In this document: piece after piece, positions 17,573-25,332 of the stretch
How the letters are laid out: the number at the start of each line of letters is the position of its first letter
Position numbering within the stretch: position 1 is the stretch's first letter
DNA from: Hyphomicrobium sp. 12-62-95
Lineage (GTDB): Bacteria > Pseudomonadota > Alphaproteobacteria > Rhizobiales > Hyphomicrobiaceae
Assembly: GCA_002279935.1 (NCBI GenBank)
Contig: NCCZ01000009.1
Location: 183,128-247,127, forward strand
Length of the DNA: 64,000 nt
Direction: 5' to 3'
Notes under the pieces: generated by a model
Told to the model about the DNA's origin: nothing
Database searches by the model: none
Seen by the model: the letters and a program-made list of their open reading frames with translations, nothing else
Program-made: the position numbers and the translations under genes

Positions 17573-19555
17573 ATGATTGCCGAGATCGGACACTTCACGC
17601 TGATCCTTGCGCTGGCGGTTGCCATCGCGCAGATGGCGGTGCCGATGTGGGGTGCGCACGTTCGCGATGCCCGTCTGATGGCGTTCGGCGATAGCGCGGC
17701 CGTCACGCAGTTTGGGCTGCTCATCGTTTCGTTTTTGGCGCTGACGCATGCGTTCGTGACGTCGGACTTTTCCGTTTTGAATGTCGTCGACAACTCGCAT
17801 TCGGAAAAACCGCTGATCTACCGGATATCGGGCGTGTGGGGGAACCATGAGGGTTCTATGCTCCTGTGGGTGTTGATCCTCGGGTTGTTCGGTTCAGCGG
17901 TGGCGGTGTTTGGGCGCAACCTTCCGGCGACGCTCAGAGCGAATGTGCTCGGCGTGCAGGCGTCGATCGCGGTGGCGTTTTTGCTGTTCATGCTGTTCAC
18001 GTCGAACCCGTTCGAGCGGGTCGATCCCGCGCCGTTCGATGGGCGGGGCCTTAATCCGATCTTGCAGGACCCGGCGCTCGCGTTCCATCCGCCGTTTCTG
18101 TACGCGGGCTACGTCGGGTTTTCGATGGCGTTCTCGTTTGCAGTCGCGGCTTTGATCGAGGGGCGGATCGATGCGGCCTGGGCGCGCTGGGTGCGGCCGT
18201 GGACGCTGGCAGCCTGGATGTGCCTGACGCTTGGCATCGCGATGGGATCATGGTGGGCCTACTATGAGCTTGGCTGGGGCGGCTGGTGGTTCTGGGACCC
18301 GGTCGAAAATGCTTCCTTCATGCCGTGGTTGGCAGGGACGGCCTTGCTGCACTCCGCTCTCGTCATGGAGAAACGCGAGGCGTTGAAGGTCTGGACGATC
18401 CTGCTGGCGATCCTGACGTTCTCGCTGTCGCTGATGGGGGCGTTCCTGGTGCGCTCGGGCGTGCTGACGTCGGTGCATGCATTCGCGGTCGATCCGGATC
18501 GCGGGATCGTCATTTTGTCGATCATGATGTTCTTTACCGGAGGAGCGCTGGCTCTGTTCGCGTGGCGGGCGGGGGCGCTGCGGCAGGGCGGGCTGTTTGC
18601 GCCGATCAGCCGTGAGGGGGGGCTCGTTCTCAACAACGTGCTGCTGTCGGTCTCGTGCGCGACGGTGCTGGTGGGCACGCTTTATCCGCTGGCGCTGGAA
18701 GGTATCACGGGGGAGAAGATCTCGGTCGGACCGCCCTTCTTCAATATGACGTTCATTCCGCTGATGCTGCCGCTGCTGTTCGCCATGCCTTTCGGTCCGC
18801 TGCTGGCGTGGAAGCGGGGCGATGTGCGCGGCGTAGCGCAGCGTCTGGCGTTCGCTGCTGGGTTCGCCGTTCTGTTCACGATCATCGTAGCGGCGATGAC
18901 GGGACCCGGGCCGTGGCTGGCGCCGATCTGCGCCGCACTTGGGCTATTCGTTCTGTTCGGCGCGGTGACCGATTTGCTGAGCCGAGCGCGGTTTGGCGAC
19001 GTCTCGCAGGCGGAATTCCTGCGACGTGTCGTGAGCTTGCCGCGGTCGGCCTATGGCACTGCACTTGCGCACGCGGGCATCGGCATCATGGTGCTCGGGA
19101 TCGTGGGGACGAGCGCATATCAGACCGAGAAGATCGTGGCGCTGAAGCCCGGCGAGCGGGCGGAAGTGGCCGGCTACGAACTGTTGTTCCAGGGTATTCA
19201 GCCGACGAAGGGGCCGAATTATTCGGAGCAGATTGCGACGTTCGAGGTGACGCGCAACGGGGCACCCGTCACGACGCTATTGCCCTCCAAGCGGCTTTAC
19301 AATGCACCGCCGCAGCCGACGACCGAGGCCGGGATCTATGCTTCGTGGACCGGCGACCTTTATGTGGCGCTGGGTGACGAACAGCCGAGCGGCGGAGTGG
19401 CGTTGCGGCTCTATTTTCATCCGCTGGTGCGTTTGATCTGGATCGGTGCGGTCATCATGTTTATCGGCGGCGCGGTGTCGCTCAGCGACCGGCGGTTGCG
19501 GGTGGGTGCGCCGCAGCGGGCGCGTTCGCGGCCGTCCGCCGTTCCGGCGGAGTAG
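17573..19555 (+). CDS. ccmF: Cytochrome c haem lyase subunit CcmF (CycK)
   Basis: A 660-residue polytopic protein that attaches haem to apocytochrome c with CcmH and CcmI. About 15 helices are visible. The haem-handling WWD motif is at about residues 230-245 (GGWWFWDPVENASFMPWL), and flanking periplasmic histidines are present (HPPFLYAGY region). Length and order match the family. A GGGGAGA ribosome site precedes the ATG at 17573, 33 bases after ccmE. Confidence 0.96.
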   Translation: MIAEIGHFTLILALAVAIAQMAVPMWGAHVRDARLMAFGDSAAVTQFGLLIVSFLALTHAFVTSDFSVLNVVDNSHSEKPLIYRISGVWGNHEGSMLLWVLILGLFGSAVAVFGRNLPATLRANVLGVQASIAVAFLLFMLFTSNPFERVDPAPFDGRGLNPILQDPALAFHPPFLYAGYVGFSMAFSFAVAALIEGRIDAAWARWVRPWTLAAWMCLTLGIAMGSWWAYYELGWGGWWFWDPVENASFMPWLAGTALLHSALVMEKREALKVWTILLAILTFSLSLMGAFLVRSGVLTSVHAFAVDPDRGIVILSIMMFFTGGALALFAWRAGALRQGGLFAPISREGGLVLNNVLLSVSCATVLVGTLYPLALEGITGEKISVGPPFFNMTFIPLMLPLLFAMPFGPLLAWKRGDVRGVAQRLAFAAGFAVLFTIIVAAMTGPGPWLAPICAALGLFVLFGAVTDLLSRARFGDVSQAEFLRRVVSLPRSAYGTALAHAGIGIMVLGIVGTSAYQTEKIVALKPGERAEVAGYELLFQGIQPTKGPNYSEQIATFEVTRNGAPVTTLLPSKRLYNAPPQPTTEAGIYASWTGDLYVALGDEQPSGGVALRLYFHPLVRLIWIGAVIMFIGGAVSLSDRRLRVGAPQRARSRPSAVPAE

Positions 19556-19560
19556 CCGCG

Positions 19561-20070
19561 ATGGGACATGCCTGGCGGGCGGTTCTTTGTGCTTTCCTGA
19601 TTGCCGCCGCTGGCGTGGGGAACGGCGGATCGGTGGCTTGGGCCGTGCAGCCCGACGAAGTTCTGTCCGATCCCGCATTGGAGAAGCGCGCGCGTGGGCT
19701 TTCAACGGGGCTCCGGTGCCTCGTCTGTCAGAACCAGTCGATCGACGACAGCGATGCGCCGTTGGCGAAGGATCTGCGAGTACTCGTGCGCGAGCGGCTC
19801 GTGGCTGGTGACACTGACAAACAGGTCATCGACTATGTCGTGGCACGGTACGGCGACTTTGTTCTGTTGAAGCCACCGATGAACACGCACACCATGCTTT
19901 TGTGGCTGGCGCCGATGCTGGCGCTGCTGGGTGCGTTGGCCGTCGTTGTACGGGGCATGCGGGCGCGTCCGTCGGTATCCGAAGCATCGGCTGCGCCGCT
20001 GAGCGCGCAGGAAAAGGACGCGCTCGACCGGCTTTTGAAGCCCCAAGTGCGCGATGAACCGCAGGCTTAG
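19561..20070 (+). CDS. ccmH: Cytochrome c maturation thiol protein CcmH (CycL)
   Basis: A 169-residue protein with a signal peptide, a periplasmic thioredoxin-like three-helix domain carrying the redox motif LRCLVCQNQS (Cys53, Cys56), and a C-terminal membrane helix (TMLLWLAPMLALLGALAVVV). It reduces apocytochrome thiols before haem ligation. It starts five bases after the ccmF stop and is last in the operon. Its stop overlaps by four bases the end of the convergent serine protease gene. Confidence 0.95.
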   Translation: MGHAWRAVLCAFLIAAAGVGNGGSVAWAVQPDEVLSDPALEKRARGLSTGLRCLVCQNQSIDDSDAPLAKDLRVLVRERLVAGDTDKQVIDYVVARYGDFVLLKPPMNTHTMLLWLAPMLALLGALAVVVRGMRARPSVSEASAAPLSAQEKDALDRLLKPQVRDEPQA

Positions 20071-21326
20071 CGGCGCGCCGGCTGAGGGCGTGGAACGCTG
20101 CCGGTTTCGATGCGGTCAGATGTTGGCTCATAGGCCGGTGTCCGGTTACGTCCGGCGATGACGGCTTCGAGGCGGCGGAGCAGCGTGGCGCTTGCCAGCC
20201 CGGTACGCGGACGGCGCTCAGCGGTCTCAAATTTCTCAATTGCCGCGCGCAGGGCCGGGCCATACAGGCCGTCGAGTGGTCCTTCATAATGGCCGGCCGA
20301 CGCGAGACCATGCTGCATCCGGCGAATATCTTGGCGCGACGTGATGACTTCGGCCACGGCGAAGCTATCGCGCTGTTCCATGAATGCCAACGTGCTGACA
20401 CCGGTATTTGCGACGGTGTCGGAGCGGTAGCGATGCAGCACTTCGCCGTCTTGAGTGAGGACTTGAGACTGCAGGTATGTGCCGACGTTGATGCCGACGA
20501 CTTCGGGGCCGCGGGGGCCATCGACCAATAGGGGCGAACCAGATGATGCGCCGCCCGTGTCACACGTGTGGAGGATGAGGGCGCTGGCATCGGCAAAGTC
20601 GCCGGCGATCATGCGGCCGCCGGCATTGCGGCCCAAGCGCCGCACCGTGCACGGCGGGCTCAGGGTCAGACGCCATTTACCGAAGTCGCCGTGATAGCCG
20701 ACTTGATACAGCGTGCGCTCGCCTTCGATTGCGGAGAGTTCGGCCGGTGTGCGGCGGACAAGGGGCAAGCCACCCTTTTTGCAGACGGGGGACGCTAGGC
20801 GCACAAGCGCCCAGTCGCGCGTAGCGTCGATCGGGGGTTTGGTCGACAGACTTGTCGTGCCGGTGATGACGTTCTGCTCGGCTGCTCCCTGTGCGGCGCC
20901 GGCAATTTTTACGCCTGCGCTACGGCGTCCGCCCATTGACGAGAGCCTGAAGGTAACGTTTGCGAGTGGGAGGGGACGTTCGCCGCGCGTGCGGAAGAGG
21001 CAGTGAGCGGCGGTGGCGACAGTGTCTTCTCCAATGCAGAAGGCGGTGCAGACCGAGCGGCTGCCGGGCTCGTAAAGCATACCGATCTTATCTTCGAGGT
21101 CGGTCATGCGGGCCGGGAGCAGCGTGCGATCGTCGGCACCGAAGACGGCGATGGGCTGGAGAAGCGCCTTGGCGGTGTCCCGTTCCTGGGCATCGGCTCG
21201 TCCGTAGGGGCCGGCCGCGCAGACGGGGCTTGCGGTGATGAGCACGGCGGCCATCGCAAGTGAAATGCCCGGCGGTATCGCGTGGAGCCAAGAACGGCCA
21301 AGCTTCGGATAAGCGGTGTTTTTCAC
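20067..21326 (-). CDS. Exported trypsin-like serine protease with peptidoglycan-binding domain
   Basis: A 419-residue protein with a signal peptide in the first ~35 residues. The trypsin/V8-like domain has His in VATAAHCLF, Asp in RDWALVRL and Ser in DTGGASSGSPLL. A C-terminal PG_binding_1-like domain follows (MQHGLASAGHYEGPLDGLYG, then AIEKFE), which would tether it to the cell wall. Its substrate is unknown. The GTG at 21326 is the longest start, and an ATG at the beginning of the hydrophobic core is the main alternative. It is transcribed towards ccmH and away from degP. Confidence 0.83.
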   Translation of the reverse strand: MKNTAYPKLGRSWLHAIPPGISLAMAAVLITASPVCAAGPYGRADAQERDTAKALLQPIAVFGADDRTLLPARMTDLEDKIGMLYEPGSRSVCTAFCIGEDTVATAAHCLFRTRGERPLPLANVTFRLSSMGGRRSAGVKIAGAAQGAAEQNVITGTTSLSTKPPIDATRDWALVRLASPVCKKGGLPLVRRTPAELSAIEGERTLYQVGYHGDFGKWRLTLSPPCTVRRLGRNAGGRMIAGDFADASALILHTCDTGGASSGSPLLVDGPRGPEVVGINVGTYLQSQVLTQDGEVLHRYRSDTVANTGVSTLAFMEQRDSFAVAEVITSRQDIRRMQHGLASAGHYEGPLDGLYGPALRAAIEKFETAERRPRTGLASATLLRRLEAVIAGRNRTPAYEPTSDRIETGSVPRPQPARR

Positions 21327-21485
21327 GCGGATCTACCGATCTTGCTCAGGCAACCGGGCGGCAAAGCCTGTTGAACCCGGTCCCTTCATTAACAACTCTT
21401 AAGGCGGCCGAAAGGCGGCCGTAAGGCCCTACGCCATAAGTCAATCTGGACGCCCTCAGTGGCTCGTTCGATGGAGGTTTCCCCA

Positions 21486-23081
21486 ATGACCACGCCTAAC
21501 CCTGCCAGTCCGTCTGGTGCCCGCTCAGCAAATCCTGCGCCAGTCGCGCCGTCGCGCCGGCGCCGGGTTGCGATTGCCGGGGCCGTGGCAGGCCTCGGTC
21601 TCATCACGGCGCTGCCGGCATTGACGCCGGCCATCGCGCAGCTGAAACCCGATGCGCAGACGATTGAAACGCCGTATGGCCGCGCGCCGCTGACGTTCGC
21701 CGACTTGATCGAGAAGGTGAAGCCGTCGGTCGTGTCGATTTCTGTCGTGTCTGGCGGCAACGAAAAGGTTGCTGAGAAGACCGACCCACGCGGTTTGCCG
21801 GAAGGTTTCCCGGACATTCCGGAAGACAGCCCGTTTTATGAATTCTTCAAGCGGATGCCGAAGGAGTTCCGGGGCCCGCAGGCACCACGCCCGCCGTCTC
21901 AGGCTCAGGGCTCGGGCTTCGTCATCTCGTCGGACGGTTTCGTGGTGACGAACAACCACGTCATCGAAGGCGCTTCGAAGATTCAGGTCAGCTTCGATGA
22001 CCAGGAAAAGTTGGATGCTGAGCTGATTGGCACCGATCCGCGCACCGACCTTGCTCTCCTGAAGATCAAGTCGACGAAGTCGTTTCCGCACGTGAAGTTC
22101 GCCGAGAAGCCCGTTCGCGTCGGCGACTGGGCGATTGCAGTCGGCAACCCGTTTGGACTTGGCGGCACGGTGACGGCCGGGATCGTCTCGGCGCTGGGCC
22201 GCGACATCGGCTCGGGTCCGTATGACTTCCTGCAGATTGACGCGGCCGTGAACCGCGGTAACTCGGGCGGTCCGACATTCAGCCTCGACGGCGAAGTGAT
22301 TGGCGTCAACACGGCGATCTTCAGCCCGTCGGGCGGCAATGTTGGCATCGCGTTCGCGGTGCCGGCGAAGACGGCCCTCGAAGTCATTGAGCAGCTGAAG
22401 TCCAGCGGCAAGGTCAGCCGCGGCTGGCTGGGTGTGAAGATCCAGAACGTCGACGACGACACGGCCGCAGCACTTGGTCTGCCGGGTGCAAAGGGTGCGC
22501 TTGTGAGTGAGATCACACCCAATGGCCCGGCTGCGGGTTCTGGCCTGAAGGTGCAGGACACCATCCTGCAGGTGAATGAGGATTCGATTGCCGATAGCCG
22601 CGATTTGGCGCGCAAGATTGCCGACTATGCGCCCGATACGACGGTGGACGTGAAAGTCTGGCGTAACAACAAGGCCGAAAGCGTCAAGGTGAAGCTCGGC
22701 ATGTTCCCTGGTTCGCCTGAGGAAATCGCCAAGCTTGAAGAGGGCAAGCCGATCGAGAAGAAGAGTGAAAACACGTCGCTCGAACTTCTCGGACTGTCGG
22801 TGGGCCCGGTCACGGGTGACGGCGCCGAGGGTGTGGCCATCACGGAAGTGGAGCCGTCCTCGGACGCGGCTGAAAAGGGTCTGCGCGCGGGCGATGTGAT
22901 TGTTCAGGTGCAGGGCGAGACGGTCGGCAAGCCGGCCGATGTCGCCCGGGAGATCGCCAAGGTTCAGGAACTGGGCCGTTCGGCTGTCATGCTCAGCGTC
23001 AAATCGCAGGACCGGACACGCTTTGTGGCCGTGCAGCTGAAGAAGGACGCCGGCAAGGACAAGGCGAAGGATAAGGGCTAA
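21486..23081 (+). CDS. degP: Periplasmic serine protease/chaperone DegP (HtrA/Do family)
   Basis: A 531-residue periplasmic quality-control protease. It has a Tat- or Sec-like N-terminus (SRRRRVAIAGAVAGLGLIT), a trypsin-like domain with His158 (NNHVIEGA), Asp188 (RTDLALLKI) and Ser260 (GNSGGP), and two PDZ domains (~300-390 and ~430-520). The ATG at 21486 has GGAGG eight bases upstream and is preferred over an upstream GTG. It is followed by a hairpin and then a two-component pair; degP/regulator/kinase/glnE after the ccm genes is a common rhizobial arrangement. Confidence 0.93.
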   Translation: MTTPNPASPSGARSANPAPVAPSRRRRVAIAGAVAGLGLITALPALTPAIAQLKPDAQTIETPYGRAPLTFADLIEKVKPSVVSISVVSGGNEKVAEKTDPRGLPEGFPDIPEDSPFYEFFKRMPKEFRGPQAPRPPSQAQGSGFVISSDGFVVTNNHVIEGASKIQVSFDDQEKLDAELIGTDPRTDLALLKIKSTKSFPHVKFAEKPVRVGDWAIAVGNPFGLGGTVTAGIVSALGRDIGSGPYDFLQIDAAVNRGNSGGPTFSLDGEVIGVNTAIFSPSGGNVGIAFAVPAKTALEVIEQLKSSGKVSRGWLGVKIQNVDDDTAAALGLPGAKGALVSEITPNGPAAGSGLKVQDTILQVNEDSIADSRDLARKIADYAPDTTVDVKVWRNNKAESVKVKLGMFPGSPEEIAKLEEGKPIEKKSENTSLELLGLSVGPVTGDGAEGVAITEVEPSSDAAEKGLRAGDVIVQVQGETVGKPADVAREIAKVQELGRSAVMLSVKSQDRTRFVAVQLKKDAGKDKAKDKG

Positions 23082-23115
23082 CGCCCGGCCCGCGTCCTTA
23101 ATCTGGATATCAACC

Positions 23116-23150
23116 GAGGCGGCGGGGCTCCGAATGGGCTCTGCCGCCTC
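23116..23150 (+). terminator. Strong hairpin after degP (attenuator or terminator)
   Basis: A ~15-bp stem (GAGGCGGC...GCCGCCTC with two G-T-type mismatches) and a 5-base loop lie between degP and the response regulator gene. There is no T-run, so full termination is doubtful; it may instead lower read-through into the regulator or protect the degP message. Confidence 0.55.
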
Positions 23151-23228
23151 GACCTGTTGAGGCGGATCATGCAAGACTATATCGCTGAAGAGGGCCGCAA
23201 CGGGACGGCGGCCGGGAGACCGAAGAGC

Positions 23229-23909
23229 ATGCGCGTGCTGGTGATCGAGGACGACCGTGAGACGGGTCAGTTCCTTCAAAAATCGTTGAAAGAGAGCGGG
23301 CATGCCGCCGAACTCGCCGGGGACGGTGAGACCGGGCTGTCGATGGCGGAGACGGGTGTTTACGATGTTCTGATCGTAGACCGGATGCTGCCGAAGCTCG
23401 ACGGTCTTTCGGTGGTCAAATCGCTTCGCACGGGCGGGTTGAGGACGCCGGTTCTCATTTTATCGGCACTTGGTGACGTGGATGATCGCGTGAAGGGTTT
23501 GCGGGCGGGTGGCGATGATTATCTGACGAAGCCTTATGCTTACACGGAATTGCTGGCGCGGATCGAGGCGCTGTCGCGGCGCGCGGTGCCGGAAGAGCAG
23601 GTGACGAAGTACGTTGTGGGCGATCTGGTGCTCGACCGGCTGTCGCACCGGGTGACGCGGGGCGGAGAGCCGATCGTGCTGCAGCCGCGCGAGTATCGGC
23701 TCCTCGAATATCTGATGAAGAATGCCGGTCAGGTTGTGACGCGCACGATGCTTCTGGAAAATGTCTGGGACTATCACTTCGATCCGCAGACGAATGTCAT
23801 CGACGTGCATGTTTCGCGGCTGCGCTCCAAGATCGACAAGAGCTTCGATAAGCCGTTGCTGCACACCGTGCGCGGCGCTGGCTATATGGTCCGCGACGGT
23901 GCTGGGTAA
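23229..23909 (+). CDS. OmpR-family response regulator
   Basis: About 226 residues from the ATG at 23229. The receiver domain has Glu8/Asp9-Asp10, phospho-acceptor Asp51 (VLIVDRMLPKLDG) and the conserved Lys in LTKPY. A winged-helix output domain follows (QPREYRLLEYLMKNAG, then TNVIDVHVSRLRSKID), similar to CusR/QseB regulators. An ATG at 23169, with GAGG six bases upstream, would add 20 residues and is a real alternative start. The partner kinase overlaps its 3' end by 11 bases. Confidence 0.87.
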   Translation: MRVLVIEDDRETGQFLQKSLKESGHAAELAGDGETGLSMAETGVYDVLIVDRMLPKLDGLSVVKSLRTGGLRTPVLILSALGDVDDRVKGLRAGGDDYLTKPYAYTELLARIEALSRRAVPEEQVTKYVVGDLVLDRLSHRVTRGGEPIVLQPREYRLLEYLMKNAGQVVTRTMLLENVWDYHFDPQTNVIDVHVSRLRSKIDKSFDKPLLHTVRGAGYMVRDGAG

Positions 23910-25299
23910 GCTTGGGGCGTCCGTCTGGACGTCGACACCGTTTCGTCTGGCGGCGCTGAGTATCGCGGCGTTTCTCGTGACGGCGGCGGGGATCGTCGGT
24001 TTCATGTTCTGGCAGACCAACGATCTGCTGACCGAACAGGTGCTGTCGGGGTTGCGAGCAGAAGTTCAGGAACTGCGGCACATGGAGGCGGCCGCGGGAT
24101 CGGCCTCGGTGGCCGCAGCCATTCGGGCGCGGGCCCGGCCGGAAGGGCCTGGGCTTTACTTTTTCGCCGACCGGACCGGCCGCAAGCAGGCTGGCAATCT
24201 GAGTCGGCAACCGCCTGAATTGACCAGCGATGGTGGGGGTACCTTCCGCTATGAGCGCGAGGCGGGGGACGAGCGGCTGGCCGTGGCATTGCCGGTTGCG
24301 TTCCCCGATGGAACACGGCTGTTGGTTGGGCGCGATATCGAAGAACAGCGCGTGTTCGCGAACCGGATGCGGACGGTGTTTCTTTTGGGCTTTGGCCTCT
24401 TGTCGGCGGCGGGTTTAGCTGGCGGCTTGGGGGCCGGCCGGTTGCTTCTCAATCGCATCGATCAGATCAATGCCGCGAGCCGATCGATTATGGCGGGCGA
24501 TCTTTCGCAGCGGGTCCCGTTGGCGGGCACGCAAGACGAACTCGACGGGCTGGCTGACAACCTTAATGCCATGCTCGATCGCATTGAACAGCTGATGGGC
24601 GGGTTGCGCGAGGTGTCCGACAACATCGCGCATGACCTCAAGACGCCGCTCAGCCGGCTTCGTAACCGCGCCGAGGCCACGTTGCGCGACGGGGGCGGGG
24701 ATTGCGATGCCTACCGGGCCGGTCTGGAACGGATCATCGAAGAGGCCGACGAACTCATCAAGACGTTCAACGCCATGCTGCTGGTGGCACGATTGGAGGC
24801 GGGGGCACTGGATGGGCAGGCGGAACCGTTCGACATCGGCGGGCTTGTTCGCGACGTGGCGGAATTTTATGAGCCTTTGGCCGACGAGCAAGGACTCGCG
24901 TTGACGGTCGCGGCCGAAGACGGTCCAGAGGTTGTGGGCAATCGCCATCTCATCAATCAGGCGGTGGCCAATCTGATCGACAATGCCATCAAGTATGGGC
25001 GTCCTGAGCCGCCGGTTGCGGGTAGCAGCATTACGGTGCGGCTTAGCGTTGTGGGCGACACAGTGGAGATCGCCGTCGGGGACCAAGGGCCTGGCATTAG
25101 CGCCGACGACAGGGAAAGGGCGCTGAAGCGCTTCGTGCGTCTGGAGGCGAGCCGGACCAAGCCCGGAACCGGGCTGGGGCTCAGCCTCGTCGCAGCGGTT
25201 GCGCGTCTGCACCATGGCACGGTACGTCTCGAAGACAATGCGCCGGGGCTGCGGGCGGTTCTCGTTCTGCCTCGCGCGCGGCAGGGGATCAGCGCTTAA
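23899..25299 (+). CDS. Sensor histidine kinase
   Basis: A ~466-residue membrane kinase of the CusS/QseC class. Two helices (about 15-38 and 155-175) enclose a short periplasmic sensor region. A HAMP domain (RIDQINAASRSIMAGDLSQR) follows, then an H-box NIAHDLKTPLSRLRNRAE (His245), N-box (QAVANLIDNAIKYG), G1 (VGDQGPGIS) and G2 (GTGLGLSLV), all intact. The GTG at 23899 is chosen because it lies within the end of the regulator gene and begins just ahead of the first helix; the longer open frame upstream only mirrors the regulator. GlnE follows 33 bases downstream. Confidence 0.87.
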   Translation: MLGKLGASVWTSTPFRLAALSIAAFLVTAAGIVGFMFWQTNDLLTEQVLSGLRAEVQELRHMEAAAGSASVAAAIRARARPEGPGLYFFADRTGRKQAGNLSRQPPELTSDGGGTFRYEREAGDERLAVALPVAFPDGTRLLVGRDIEEQRVFANRMRTVFLLGFGLLSAAGLAGGLGAGRLLLNRIDQINAASRSIMAGDLSQRVPLAGTQDELDGLADNLNAMLDRIEQLMGGLREVSDNIAHDLKTPLSRLRNRAEATLRDGGGDCDAYRAGLERIIEEADELIKTFNAMLLVARLEAGALDGQAEPFDIGGLVRDVAEFYEPLADEQGLALTVAAEDGPEVVGNRHLINQAVANLIDNAIKYGRPEPPVAGSSITVRLSVVGDTVEIAVGDQGPGISADDRERALKRFVRLEASRTKPGTGLGLSLVAAVARLHHGTVRLEDNAPGLRAVLVLPRARQGISA

Positions 25300-25332
25300 G
25301 ACGCCGGACCCTGGGAGTGTAGGGGAGACGGC

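Noticed and set aside
21525..23303. 592-codon minus-strand frame opposite degP
   Set aside because: Antisense shadow of a well-supported DegP gene; its composition (Arg/His/Leu-rich) is typical of such shadows.
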